Below are positions 40,866 to 55,800 of a stretch of DNA of 64,000 nucleotides, piece by piece. Location: contig CM037870.1 of the NCBI GenBank assembly GCA_021292105.1, positions 47,046,008 to 47,110,007 on the forward strand. The letters are read 5' to 3'. The stretch comes from Anadara kagoshimensis (lineage: Eukaryota > Mollusca > Bivalvia > Arcoida > Arcidae). The notes under the pieces are model-generated. The model saw only the letters and a program-made list of their open reading frames with translations, had not been told where the DNA came from and made no database searches. Every line of letters begins with the position of its first letter. Within the stretch, counting starts at the first letter, position 1. A program made the translations under genes and the position numbers.

Positions 40866-43800
40866 AAGTCAGTCAGGTAATAATCATTAGTTTCAGATAG
40901 GGTGTTGTTGCTATAATTTGTGACAGTTTTTGAGTTATAATTGACAACTGGAGTATTTGACAAGAGGATTTATCAGTCCTATAGATTACCAGCGTTCCAT
41001 TAGTTGATTACTTAACGACCCTCTAATGAATTAAACTGCCTTTGTAGTATCAGTCAGATGTTCATTACTAGGTAGGTTATATTCTATATATTGCTATGTT
41101 AGTAGGTTTTACTTCTATATTGTTGTTATGGTAGTACATTTTACTTACTACTTTATAAGCAGTACCAGTATTACACTGTCAATATGTGATGGTTTTATGA
41201 CTGACAAGAAGAGAAAAAAATGAATATATGTATATCTATCTCATTCAATACATTCTAGTAATATAACTTTTTGAATGATAAATGGAAATTTTTAAAACCA
41301 GTAGGTGTCTTGAAAATTTTTAATGAGGTTCAGTATGGTACTATATGATAATAACTTTAGTACTATCAATTTTACAAGTTGTGAGAAACATGTGGCAGTC
41401 TAAGCCTAATATATGGCTTATGTCTTGGTTGCTTAGTCGGTAGAACAATTCCCAATAATTTACAGAAGGTCTCGGGTTTAGGTCATGGTTTGGTCACTTC
41501 ATTTTTCCCTTTACCTGTTACATTAAGGGGCTTGTCAGACTCTTGGAAGTGGCTGACCAACAGCTTGGTCCCAGACTGGTACCTAGTGGTTGGATTAAGG
41601 TACTGGTAGTTGAATCGGAAAAAGGGTATCCTAGTTAGTTGGGAGAGCATCCCACATTGTGTTGTGAAGGTCCCAGGTGTGAGCTCAGGTTTGGCCACTG
41701 CATTTTTCCCTTTCCTGTCACAAATATATTGCATGTGGCATATTTCTTGAATTATATTTTACAGGAAACTGCAAATTATATGGTTCCATATATCCATTCT
41801 CGCAATTATAAAGAGGCATGCAGTACATAGTACATTCTGTAACAGAGCGTTCATAAATTACCGATATATGGAAAAATGGAGGTCTTTATTCGAACAATGC
41901 AAATAGAAATAACAAAAAAATTGTTTACAGCTGATTAGGTCCTGATTATTACACCTTTGGTGATTTATGAAAATTAGATGACAGACTTTGTATTGACTTT
42001 GGCAATTTATACCAATTACCCAATCCCAGTTCTCTTAAAAATAGGAATAATTCTATTGATATAACAGCAATCAGACATTGAAATAATTATGTTATCGGTA
42101 TTCCTGCAATAATTATGCATATCTTTGAACCTTAGACAATTATATAATTGATTGTAATTATTGTACTATATTTAGTTTGGGTTCTGGTAAGTTTTTCAAG
42201 TACAAATATTTTTATAGTTTTTTCATGTTTATGGAAGCTGTTGGTAAATTTAGTTCATTTGGCATTGTTTCAAAACATTGCGGAACCCTAGCAATTCACC
42301 AGTATGTAACTTGATCTTGGATTGGCCAAATTGGCTGCTAGGCATGACCAGATTTAATGAATATTAAAATGTTTTTATATCAAATTTTACATTTTTCAGT
42401 ACTAGATTCAAATATTTGTCAAAAATTATATCTTGAACAAATGTTGTATATCTGTTCTTTAATTAACAGATGAGCAGATGGTCTTTATGTACATGTATAT
42501 AGATTTAATATATAACATATTGGTTTATAATACCCACACACATTTCAAGTTTTCATAGGGATTGGCTTTTCGGGAGTTTTTGTTTTATATAACTGTTGCT
42601 CAGGTTTATTGCAACCTACGTAATATGATAGTCTAAGTTTTATTCACTGATATCCAAGATACGGTAACCATTGATTAGGCCTACATTATTTTGAAAAAAA
42701 ATACTATAATATTAAAGTAGCTTTCTGTAAAAGGCAGCTTATTGTTAAGGATAATATTTTTACTCAATAAAGTTTCCAAAATTGACATTGTGAAGGTTTT
42801 AAGCACAAACAAGGGGAAGTTTCAGATATTTTATGGTAGAAAAGAACCAGATACACATTAAAAAATGCAAGAATCAAATACCTCAACATTATTATAGGAT
42901 TGTTCTTGTTGTTCATCAAGTACAGTTATGTTTCAGATACAATCATTGTTATGAATATTTATACAGAATTATAAGGATGTCAGATAAAAATCACATCTGT
43001 ATGATACAGAGGCAAAGTGTAAAATGTAAACTAGATTCTACTCTTGGATTGGATTGGAATCTTGGACTGGAATTTACTGAAGAAATTTCATGTACTGGTA
43101 TTTGAACTAAAACAAAAATTACATTTCAAAATAAGTCTGTGACATTCCAGTTCAGGAATCCAATCCAAGAGCCTGGTAATAGAGTTTAGTCCAGTCTAAT
43201 CCAGTCCACATCTTATACCAAGAATCCATTCAAATCCAAGAATTCAATCCAGTCAAAAGAGTATAATCCAATCAACATTTTACACTTTGCCTGATACAGA
43301 CTTACAGATAGTTGTAAAGTAGTCAGCTTTATTTTCATGCCACTTAAACTTTATCTCCATTAATCTGATGGTCAATATATTGACTGGACAATGTCCAGAG
43401 GCTACAAACATTCAAATAAGAAGCACTTGAAGAAGAATTTTATCTGTTTGATATGATAGAAACAGTTCTGGCTGCTTCATTTTAGTTCTGGTAGTAATTA
43501 ACAAGTTAAGAAGGAATAATAGATTGCTTGAAGTATCTCCATCTTCCTTCTCAACCTCTTACAACCAGTTCTTGTAACAGAATAAATCTCTAATAGACCC
43601 TCCACCCAAACCACTCACTTTTTTTACATTGTAGCTTGTCCCTTTTTCTTTTAGAGTTTAATTTCAAATTTTCTTGATTCAAATTTTATTTTGAAATATA
43701 TTGAATTCACCTGTGAGGATCCACCAGCAGGCTCTACATTAACTGCCAGCTGCCACCTCAAGTTGATTCACTTGTTAAGTATCTATTTTAAAGGCATATT

Positions 43801-46800
43801 TTGTAAAAGCAATCAGGTTGGCCCATGTACCATGTGATGAATACCATTTAATGTTTGTGTAGAAGGTTTTTGAAAAATGTTTATGTTTCAAATTCCTGGA
43901 ATAACATAATTTTTATAGGTAAAAATGAACTAATATGATTCCATATCCAATGGAAATAATTATAATTGTTCTTTACAAACACTAGGAGGTATCATGAGGT
44001 ACACTTGCAAATTCATTTGTTATTTGCTAATTAAAACAAGACAAACTTTACTTGAACTTGGTTAGCTTGACCATCAGTAAATTGGTCTGAGTATATAAAT
44101 ATTATAAACGTTATACTGCTATACTCGCATGTTGTAAGGCATGTTGTATCTATTGATTCACATGTACATTATAATTGTAGTATTGATTTTATGTGGAAAT
44201 CATTGTTGATAGTAGAATACAAGTCATGATTGTCAACTCTGATAAGTTAAAACAAAATAACTCTGTATCGATCGGCGGGAAATCAGTTTACTGGACAGAC
44301 TGCGATAGAGTTACAGTTCTCTAACGATAAATGGCCTAATTATGATTCAGACAAATAGTCAGAATTCACGATAAATATTATGAATAAATATTACATTGTT
44401 TTGTTGGTTATTTTGTGTTATTGTAAATATTTAAATTTGAAATCCAATATTATCTGTATATTTAGAACTGTGTGTTTGAACACTGAGGTATCTAAATTGA
44501 TATGAGATCGTTATTGGTATAACTAATATTAGAATTTGAGATATTTTGTAATTGAAATGTTGTGTAACAATGTTTGATGACTTCAATGTTATTTTAGTGT
44601 GTTTAGTTATACCATGATATGTTTAATGTTTGTTGTATGCCAAAGTTTGCTTGAGAAAAGTTTAATAATTTTGTTACTGTAAAGAAATAAATGCAGTATT
44701 GGGTGTGGGTTTGAACCTTGGGCATTCCACACTATATGCAGTGCTCTACCAACCACGCTTCCTAAAACATTGAAACATGTGAAAACTCTTTAGTAAACTG
44801 AAAAACTGTCAAAGCTGAACTACTTTATTGAAGACATAATTACAAATAATATTGTTTGGGCAGATCCCAAGGCTGAGAAAGTTTGTCAATATGTTTTCCA
44901 AGGGTCAGCAGTGTTTTTTCTGGGCATTCTGGTTTCTTCTACCATCCCCAGAACTCGGGCGTTAAACAACATTCCTTATCCACACAAAATCTTCAGTTTT
45001 GAAGGGATTTTGTTTAGACAGTGATAATAGTCAATATATTTGATCTACAAATTGAATAATTGGTACTGGGTTCCTGACCAGAGAAAGCTGTATATAAAGA
45101 ATTGGTATTTGTAACAGGAAATAGAAAAAAAAAAAAACAGCAGCCGAACAGAGACTCTGAACACTGGACCTTCCCAATACTATCATGATGCTCTACTGAC
45201 TGAGCTACCCAACTACCTGTCAAGTTTAGTCTGCCACACATTTATAGCTCTCTTTTGAACATTTTATGTGTATAAGTAAAAAGCATACTGGAATGTAGGT
45301 TAATTATAAATCTATTAGCCAAATGATGCACACTGTTTTCAGTGCTATACCATGTAGCTTAAATGCTTTGATGTTACTGTTAGGAATAACCTCGGGACTT
45401 TTTACGATGATACATTGAGTTGTTAAGTTTTAATATGAATAAGTACCTCATTATGTAAACAGTAAATGATTTGATGTTGTGCTGAACATCAAGATACTTT
45501 ACTTATTTCAGCTTGTTCATTATTAATATTAATTAACCACTGCAATAGCTCAGATGATAGAGTGCTCGCTTCGTAAAGGGGAGGTTGTGAGTTCGAACTC
45601 TGACAGTGTCTGACCCAAGATTTGAAAGTGGGTAGTGACTGTTGTTTCACCAAGCACTGGGCATTACGAAATGAAAGTCATGATTCTTTCAGATGGGAAC
45701 TTAAAATAAACAAGGTCCAGTGTCACGGTAGGCTTGGCATGATAAAGAACCCTGCTGTATAATGCCATCAGCATAATGCACAGGCAAAATTTCTGCACCT
45801 TTGCCTATAGCTGGCTATGTCTCGATATAAGTGTATATTCTTGACTGGGACGTTAAATACCATTACTCAACTCTCACTCTTGTTCATTATTTAGGTTCTT
45901 AATAGTCAGTTTGTGGTGACTTACAGAATTTAAGTCAATCAGTCACTTTATAAACAAGTTTAACAAAAATCCTGATCATTTTAGTTAATTACATACATGA
46001 CATATATAACCGAAAATAAAACTTAAAACCATACTTTTAAACACTCAGTAAAATATTCATTAATGAAAAAGGGTGGTTGAGGTGGGTTGGGGTAGGGAGG
46101 GAAGGGGGGGGAAATCATATAGTAATGCAACAGTTACTGTATAAGAGGAAACATTCACGAGGAAGAAATATTTACAATTTTCACGGTGACACTTGTACTG
46201 CGAATATATCTTCTCAGTGAAAATTTATTTTATTTGGTTCATTTTTCCTACAGTCGGAACCGTGAAAATTTCTTACCATTAAATAGTCAAAACCGTGAAA
46301 GTTTCCTATCGCTAAGATTTCTTCTTTTACAGTAAAATAGATCTTGTCAAAATCTTAACAGCTGATGACCAGTAAGTTAATGTAAGGTCAACTAGCCAAT
46401 CATTTGATCTTAAGTCGTTTAGAGTAGCAGTAATGCAGTAATCAGTGGTTTTGTTAATGGCTGTCAAAATTGAAATGATTTTTTAAGTGAATGGTCATTA
46501 ACTTGGAATGTGTTTAGCAGGCACATAGGTCAGTGAAGGGCCAAACCTATCATATTTTATCTTGTAGGTTCAGTTCTTATTAAAACTGAACTGATTGGAT
46601 TACTAGTACTGTAGCAGTTGGATAATTTCAGGTAGAATATATTTACACCAGATTCCTTTAAAAGATAGAGTTTTCATAATTCACAAAAAGTGTCATGCTT
46701 CATAGATGAATTTCCATAATTCGCAAAAAAGTATTACATTTCATAGAACACAATCTGTTTAATGACACATTACGGCTAATCTGTGATTAATGATTTTTAA

Positions 46801-49800
46801 CTATTTCTGTATTTACAGGTAAAATCTGGGAATGTTTATGTTGCTCCTGATGACAGTGTTGAAAATGTGAAATCTACGATCTTGTCAGCTTCCGCAACAC
46901 AAGGCAAAAAATCTTCTAAAAAGAACTCAAAACATGCTTTAGCAATTGGAACAAGTTTTGGCCATGGTGAGTCTCTTTAAACTTTTGTATTTTTAAAGAC
47001 TTGTGATGTTATTATCAATTGTATGTTGCTTTATAACAATAATTATAACAAACAGGTTGATGTTCAGCATTATGTAATACAAAATGTATCTGCTACATCT
47101 GCAGTTAATATACACAAGCTCTGTAAATGTGACCATAATAATTTGCATGTCTACAGAGGGTTCAGAAAAGCATATGTAAATTACTATTGACTGAGGGCAT
47201 AAAATTCCATTATTCCATTCCATACAACAACATTCTGCTTGGCCACTCATTGTCAGAAAATAAATAAGAACAGACAGCAGATTTCCACAAAATGAACTTT
47301 GCAAAACTTCCACACAAATCAGCAGTGTTAATGAAACTAGTTGTTGGGGAAGAGTGCTATTCTTCCATATCTGCTGATGTGCAAAAGGAGTGTCGTGGAG
47401 AAATGGTGTTTTACTTATGATAGAGGAAACTGGAGACCCAGGAGAAAGCCATTGACCTTCGGCATGTGAACTGACAAACTTTCTCACATTAAGATCGGAC
47501 AAACTTTCTCACATTAAGATCTGACCTGATTGGGATTCAATACAAGGTGGTTGAAGGCATTGTGGCCGGTAAGCATGAACTTAAGGCCACTTGGCCACCG
47601 AGGCTTCTAATCAAATTATGAATATATTTAAGTAATGTCTTCTTTAAATACATGTGTGCAATGACTTGGAGTTTTCTGTGGTGTTTTAGATATGGAAGTT
47701 CTACTGTGTTGCATATTATTCTGTGTTTCATTAACACCGATGTTTACCAGTGTAATCACCATAGATTTTTATTGATATCATTTTATAATCGGATGTATTA
47801 GATCAGGTGGATCAAGTATGATCGTTAACGAGATCAGATAATGGGTTATAATTTGAATAATCGCTTAAAATCTATCCCTTAAAGGTTTAACGTTTATTCA
47901 GAAATGTGTAAATATGAATGCATTCTATTCATTTGTCAAATCGCGATCTGCGATTATCTATTTAGCATGTACACCTGTCAATGAAAAAATCTAATATTGT
48001 TTCCCTGATTAAAGTATATATTGAGGCCTCTGTCGTATTTGTTTTTATCCCCTCTGGTGGTAAATCACATTAACCTATGTACATTGAAATAAATAAATGA
48101 CAATTCTTTATGGAAATATATCAGATGATTGGCTGATAATACACCCATGCAAAGGAAATATTAGGATTTTTCTTCTTATTTGACTTGTCAAATCAAAGCT
48201 TTTTGTTTGTTTAAAATTGTAAATTTGTGTATTTTATTTACACTTAAAATGAAGTTTCTGACACATTTTTTTCTCTTTTTTTATTTATCTTTCATTTTGA
48301 AAGTTGTTGCAAATTGTATAAATTGAGAACTAAGTAAACATTTCTTTTATAAACGCTGTGTGAAGTCAAAGTCTGGTTGAGATGTCCCCTGGGGTAACCC
48401 ATTAGTATGCCATCCTTTGTTTCATAGCTACACAACCTAGCATTTAAAAAAACATCTTGCATAAATATATTTTAGGGGATACTTTTAATATAAAATTACT
48501 TTTTAAATTTCCTTCAAAACTGAGTTGATAATTTTTGTCAAAAAAGAAGAAAAATTAGGTTTTTGTATAGTTAATTTTTTTTTGCTCAAAATCTATACTT
48601 TTGGATGCGCTTTTGCAAATTTGCATAAGGTTGAAAGGGGCCACTTAGGGGTTGACACCTTGTCACTTGTAATTTATATAAATGTCATATATTGTGATAA
48701 TAGCCTAGATATTTTTGAGATGTGTTCTTTAAGAATTGTTAGGATTTTTTCATGTTCCAATGTTCAATTCGGATTTATAATTTGCAATGGAGATGAAATG
48801 CTGGAGAAAAATGTTGGATTTGAAAATTAATTTAGTTCTTATGAGAGAAGACTTGTGTAAGGAATTTTATTTTTATTTTTAACGAAAAAACTTATTTCTC
48901 ACTAGATCTATTTAATGTCAGGCATTGTATTTATTTATCATACTTTCAAAGTTTGTAAATATAGAACAGGCTTGCTAATCAAATTTGAATTGTTTCTATT
49001 AGAATTTATCTTTTGCTGTAAACTTTTGCATAAGGTGATGTTCAGAAAGAATTTAAAACATAAACTTATTTTATCATTTTAAAACAAATGAAATTGCATT
49101 GCTAGGGACATCGAGTCACTTGTGGGCAAGAACTTTTTTGCTATATTGACTGAGGATTTTTGCGCTTTAACTAATGTAACAAGAGACATTGGCTTTATAA
49201 GGTCTCATTGAAAAAAAAATCAAAGTAGCACAAGAGATGAAAACTACTCCAGAAAATTCCTAAGTCATGCTAGGGTTTTATCCTACAACTCTGTTCTTCA
49301 AGCAGAATAACAGTTAATATTGTTAATAGTGTTTAACACCCCAGTCAAGATTCTCTTTCACTTATATCAAGGTGTTGAGTTCTGGAATGGTGGAGGAAAC
49401 TGGAGTGCCCAGAGAAACCACTGACCTTCGGCAAGCAAACTGACAAACTTTCTCACAATAAGATCTGCCCAAGTTGCATTTGAATCTTTTGTTTATATTT
49501 GAGATGTAGTTATAAAATATTTTATAATCTGGACATTTTGGACATGTGTTGTTTGTTGAACAATCACCATGTTGACCATAGTTTATAATCAGATTAAAGT
49601 TATATAGATAAATCTAATTCATCATGCGTTGAACCTTCATAATTAATTCATCCATGTTGTCACTTATGGCTTTGTACTCAGAAATCATATACTATCCATA
49701 TTTAATGTGACTTGTCCAGTAAGGTGTCAGGGTGATCTATAATTATTAATATAGGTAAGTCATGACTGCCGGAAGGTAGGTCCATTGGGGAATATTTATT

Positions 49801-52800
49801 TGCAGCTATTATTTTTCATGATTGTTTCCATCAAAATTATTTCACAATGATAAATTTTTGTGATAACACTTAGTAACACTGTTGGCTTTTACAGTACCCA
49901 TATCAATGTTAAAGACTTATCTTAAGTGTATACAAGCAATCAAATCTTATGAAAAATTCATGGAAATGTAGTCTGGACACACAGGAACCCAGTGACTGTA
50001 TCCAGGGATTTTTCTGACCTTTTTGGGAAAAGGACCTTGGGATGAAATTGGGAAAATGCTCAACAAAAATGTAATTTTGGAAAAAATCACAACAACATAT
50101 TAGAAATTCTAGACCACTAGAATACTGGTAATTAAACAAATTATATTGGTGTTCACAGCAAAATAGCGCTGTCTCATTGGGAATGGGTCCCTTTACCGGA
50201 CCTTGTGGATACCCAGAAAAATCCCTGGTATCACTAGATCATGTCACCTGATCATACTATTTTACTGAAATAATTTTGGTTTTTTTTTTTTTTTTTTTTT
50301 TTTTTGAGAATATGGTACCTTGATACTCATAACATGATACCCTGATGCCCACTACAATTTGTGCTGAATTATTGTGTTGCAGATAATAGGAAACATTTTA
50401 TGGTATAATATGGGTTTTACAGAAAACATTCAATATAGCAATTCCTATCCAAAAGAAATTATACAAGTGCCTGGTAGTTTGTTCTACACAAATGTTGTGG
50501 CATGCATTGATGAACCTACCGGTATATAACTATTTTGATATATGAGTGAAACCTTGATTTATCATCACCATTTGTTATGTCAGATTTTGTTCTTATCAAA
50601 GGGTTTGAACTTTGACAATAAGTTTGGGGAGGTTTATAAAGAAAAAATATAGAAGAAATGGATTTTTTTTACTTCAATTTTTTTTTACTTCAAAATAGTG
50701 TGGCAAACATAAAATGACAAAGTTATAGAGGGGCATTAAAATGAGGTTTTACTGTGTTGGAATGTGTTATATTTATAGATTTATAAGAATTTATAATATG
50801 TTTTATTTTGTGTTTTTGTTATATTTTGTAGTTCATGCATTTTTGAAGGATTCTGATAGTTTACTACATGAGATAGAGAAGAACAGAGCTCAGGATAAGT
50901 GTTTAATGCTGATAAAGAAACCAAAATCATCATCAAAACAGGTAATACATCAAAAAATAATTCTCAACCCCTGTAGTTGTATTGTTATATTCTTTTTTCA
51001 AATTCTGAGATATGCCTATTAAGATTATAAATGGTAATACAGTCAAATTTGTCTATATAGGTTACTCAAGGAATCCTTTAAAAGTGTCCTTTATATACAG
51101 GTTCAATTAACATAAATAAAAAGCAATTTGGATAAATGTTGACAGGTCTTTAAAAGCAGATGGCCCTTTTATAAAGGTGGCCTTTAAGGCAGTTTTGACT
51201 GTATATTTGTTTTTTGCCCTTTTGTGGAAACATAGAGGTTTCCTCTGGGCACTCCAGTTTCCTCCACTACCAATGAACTGACCTTGATATAAGTTAAAGA
51301 ATCTTGACTGTGGTGTAAAAACCCCATTCCTCCACTGGACTTCACCCAGCAAATATATTTATGATTGATTTTAGTCGTGTATGTGAGGGTTTACACATTG
51401 ATTTTAAAACTGAACAGAATAATGACTTATGATATTTATTATAATAAATTTGAGTCTTTACTTTAAAATGACATATAGATATAGAGATATTACGTATCTA
51501 TTGTTAAGATCTATATACAGTTTTATTAACATCTGTGATGATCATAAATTACTAACTAAACGTACCAATTAACTGATACAAATACACGATTAGTATTTTA
51601 ATCAAACATCTCTTGTCACAATGACATATGGTTAAAAATATCAATATTATACTCCATATGACAGGTCACATAGCTTGATTTAAAATACAATGTATTAAAT
51701 TTTGATGCCTCATACGACAAGGCATTTTGTCAAATTTCCGTCTGGATGTCTTGAATTATAATGTTAGTCTTTTTCATTCGTCATATTTGTCAAAATTTTT
51801 GCCTCCATGCTCAAAAGTCGATTTGAAATGTTAATCTTAGTAATTCCACATAAGACAAGGCATATTTGTCGAAATACTATCTTGATGCTCAAAAGCCTTG
51901 CATTAAAATGTTAGGTTTTTTTATTCGTCATGTTTGTCAAAATATTTTACTTGATGTTCAAAAGTCGAATTGAAATATTAATATTTATAATTCCTTATAA
52001 GACTAGGCATATCTTCAAAGCTCACTGTTTCATAGTTTTAAACATCTCGAATTAAAATACTAGAATTTTTTTCATTCTGAACAAGACAAGGTATTTTTTC
52101 AAAGGTCATCGTTTGGTAGTTTTAAACATTTTTTCATTCTACACAAGAGCAGATATTATTAAACATCTCTTTCACATTGACATATGATCATGATATTGAC
52201 ATGAATTCAAATATATAAAAAAATTTCTATTCACCCCATAATATAGAGCATACAATATAGTTTTTTCAAATATCTCTGTTACGATGCATTCAATGTCTTG
52301 AATATTTTCTGTTGTTGCTGTTACCATCAACCTTCACATGAGGTTGAGTTTTATGTCAATTTTCAAATTCTGACCATTAACTTACCACCTGGTTGGAACA
52401 GCAAGACATATCATCACACGACTATAATTCTTGTTTGATTTAATTGCCAACACAAATATTAACCCAGACTTGGGCAGTGCTGATTACTATTATTCTCAAA
52501 CATTTAAATGCATGTATGATTTATATTGATATATCAGCTCTATATAACTGCAATAGAAAAAACCGACTATTTTAAGATGTTTGAGTTTCAATTACCACCC
52601 AGGGATTAGGTGATTTTTAGGTTATAGTTTGATTAATATACTTAACATGCTGTATGATAAATGTTCAAATTTTCTCGATACTATTAAATACTGGTAACTT
52701 AGATATTCTCATTTCCTCAAAATAAAAAAATTGAGTAGTTGTTGCAGCTCATTTGTTAAAAAAAGTTGATAACATATCCATAAGTGACTGGCTGCAAAGA

Positions 52801-55800
52801 TGATGGCATGTCCCCCTGCATGACTGCTTTCAATCCAAGTTTATATCAAACCCCCAGTGTGACTTTGCATCCAAAACTGACCTTTGGTGGTGCTATAATT
52901 ATAGTTGTTAATTTATCTTTTATATTTTAAAAATTGTATTTTTGTTTTGTATTTCTAGATGTTGAAAGCACAGAGTTGGGCTAATTTGAGTGTATCAGAC
53001 TCACACCTTTATCAACAGCTAGATGGCGGGTACCACACAGACCACAGGCGTCATCCTAAATATAGGGTAAGTAGATATACTAGTGCTGTCCATGCTAAGA
53101 TATGCCATTGTCTTTTTGGTCAACCAAATATAGCAGCCAATTCAGGAATGGTGGAGGAAATCAGCATGCCTGTAGAGAACCACCAACTCATACCTGCCAA
53201 CTATTCCAATTTTGGCGGAATCATTCTGAATTTATTAACGATTTTCTGCATTCCATTTTTATGCAAGTAAATTCTGATGTGAAACTCATGCATGGTCAGC
53301 AAGTTTTTAAAAAAAAAGTTAATACTTGTTACTCGTGTTTACATGCTATATGCATGTTGAATACAACCATACCTAGTCGGAAATTGTTACATTCCCCGCT
53401 CTTATTACAAATACGTAGGAAAGTCACAGTATTAATTTTTAATCAAGGAAACAGTTGGTTTTTCACAATAAGTAGAAACCCTTATGACAAAAGCACAGAC
53501 ACCATTTGTAAACAGTAGAAAATGTCAGGTCAAAATAAGACGGAAAAACATCAAAGTGAAACAGAAATTTTATGAGTTATTCGGCAAAATATCCATTCTT
53601 GAAGTCCAGTTCAGATATAAGCATATTAAGTCTTTATAGTGCAAATTGTTTGACAGACTGTGGTGATATCCACTATTTGTAAGGATGGTAACATTTCTAT
53701 AATCAGCTTCATCATTGTCATTGTTCTGAAGATGTATAAAATAAATTTATAATGTTTTTCTGTGTTATTTCAGACAAAAAGAAAACAATCCGATCTACAG
53801 CTTCTTGCAGAAACAGAAGCTGGCTTCAGACCTTTGAGTAGTGAGACATCACGATCAGAGTCGTTATCGGATAAACAAAGATTACGAGAGGAAGATGTCA
53901 GGAGGAAAATCAAAAACGAGGAAAGATTACAAAAACCTGATAACAAATTACAAATGTCTGAATCTAAACGCGAATATCAGTACGTACGGAAAGATCAGGA
54001 AAATATGTATCCTCAAACTCAGAAAAACTGGACTGGAAAGCAGATGTCATCCAATCAGTGTTTGTCAGAAATAAACAATAACAAAAAATTATCCAATGGA
54101 AATAGAATGTACAGCAGCCATAATGATATTTACATGCAGTTTCCGCAAAGTTCGGCAGGTTACAGGTCAAGTAAGGACATTAACTCTGGTGCTATTAAAA
54201 GTGACGAGTTTTATTCTAACAATATCTGTGATATTCAAGAGGAAAGTGCCGTTGATCAGGACCCAGTATCAAGGTCACAAAGTGTTGGAGATTTAACAAC
54301 AGGTTTAACACTGTCTCTGGTTGGTCAGCGTAAATCTGAGAGTATCCAATGTCTTTCTGCTGCTCATGCTCCACCGAAACCACCAAGACTGTTTCAGAAT
54401 TCTGTGAAAACTTACTCACCCGTCCCCCAAAAGTATAGTAATAACCGAAATACTCAGAGACCTCATTCAGACCTTACAAATCAAAATAGTTCTTCTTCAA
54501 ATGGAAATACAAAGACACAAAAACAGAGGAAAAGTTTAGTGAATCTGAATACACTCACAGAAAACCAAGTGTTAATAGAGGATGATAGTCTTTCGGAATT
54601 TAGTGTTAGATCTGAACAAGGGCCATCAAAAACTCCAAACAAACAAAGACGAACATTACCTTGTATTCCGTCAGGGGATTTAAATGAAAAGAAACGGCAA
54701 TATGCTGAAATTGTGAAAATGAGAATGTCAGCCCAGAGTCGATCAAGTGTAAGTTCATCAAGACAATCACAATTTACCCCACAGTCAGCAGACATTTCAA
54801 GGTCAACACGCACTGACGAAACATCATCAGATCGTGAAGTATCAGATTTGTTTGTTAGCCCAAAAGGGAGTGGTAATAATTCTGTGGATGTTCATGACAG
54901 TTCAGGGATGTGCAATAAAAAGGGATATGACTCTAATGTTCAGGACAAGAATATGAATAAAATGTCATCAGGTTATTATAGTGCAAATCAAGGAAATGTT
55001 ATAACAAGTTTACCTTCAAGTGTGAGATCATGTGATTCAGGGCAGACAACTCTTACCTCACTTAGTAGTACTGTTGACTCGGGCTATATGACAAATGATC
55101 AGGATGTTGATATGTACTCTTCCTCTAGTTATACAAGAAGTTTACAAAAATCAGCACAGAATTTATACCACAACAATAAACTGCAGGTTTATAGTTATGG
55201 AAATGGTTCTAGACGGGATTCACAATCTGATAAACCTGCACATACTAATGTCAACAACCGTAGAGAGTCTACGGGGGATTATTATAGAAATAATTCAAAG
55301 AGAAGTGAAAGACATAGCACTGGTACTTATAATTATGATGAAATTCATCCCCATTATTCAAAAACAAGCTATGTGTCAAAAGAAAATGCTAGCAATAATA
55401 ATACAATGCCCAATCGAACCAGTGCTTCCAAAATCAAAGAAAATCCTTCAGTTCAAAATTTGACAAGTCCGACAATTATCAAAAATGGCAATAGAATAGT
55501 GAATGGTGCTAACTCAGGAAACGGTGCCAAAAAACCTGTAGCCTCAGTTTTCAGGAGAATAAGTGACCTTGAACTCTCTTCTAATTGGGATCATGGAAAT
55601 GGTCAGAAATCAAGCTATTACCAAGGTCAAGGACATTATGAAGAGGAGGTTACAGATTTTACTTCAAAAAAGGTTAAAGGTCCAAATGTTAATGAAAATA
55701 ATGTGGTTCCAGTGCATGACAAACCTTTACATCAAGATATTAAAGTTGTAAATAAACAATTTCCAAGAAAGGAATCTCCAGATGACTCTGTAATATCTGA

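Larger units (their letters stand above)
17247..46818 (+). other. Intron b-c (29,572 bp)
   Basis: Very long GT..AG intron holding the pogo-like element, a MITE, a 39-bp minisatellite, many SINEs and simple repeats listed separately. Stretches such as 20000-23000, 26300-28900 and 37000-39600 show only AT-rich DNA, short tandem duplications and decayed repeats. Short open frames here have no recognisable protein similarity or splice support. Confidence 0.72.
46967..50831 (+). other. Intron c-d (3865 bp)
   Basis: GT..AG intron. It holds two minus-strand SINE-A copies, a 227-bp inverted-repeat MITE at 50002-50228 and a T run of about 25 bases at 50281-50305. Nothing else is recognisable. Confidence 0.75.
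50942..52958 (+). other. Intron d-e (2017 bp)
   Basis: GT..AG intron with a MITE at 51040-51201, a SINE-A 3' part directly downstream, and a diverged tandem repeat at about 51690-52150. Confidence 0.78.

Noticed and set aside
45541-45600. tRNA gene
   Set aside because: It is the head of a SINE-B copy with a target duplication.
46993-47502. 169-codon minus-strand open frame
   Set aside because: It overlaps SINE-A copies, lacks recognisable domains and begins inside repeat sequence.
48525-48830. 101-codon open frame
   Set aside because: Lies in intron c-d, is AT-driven in composition, and has no recognisable motif.
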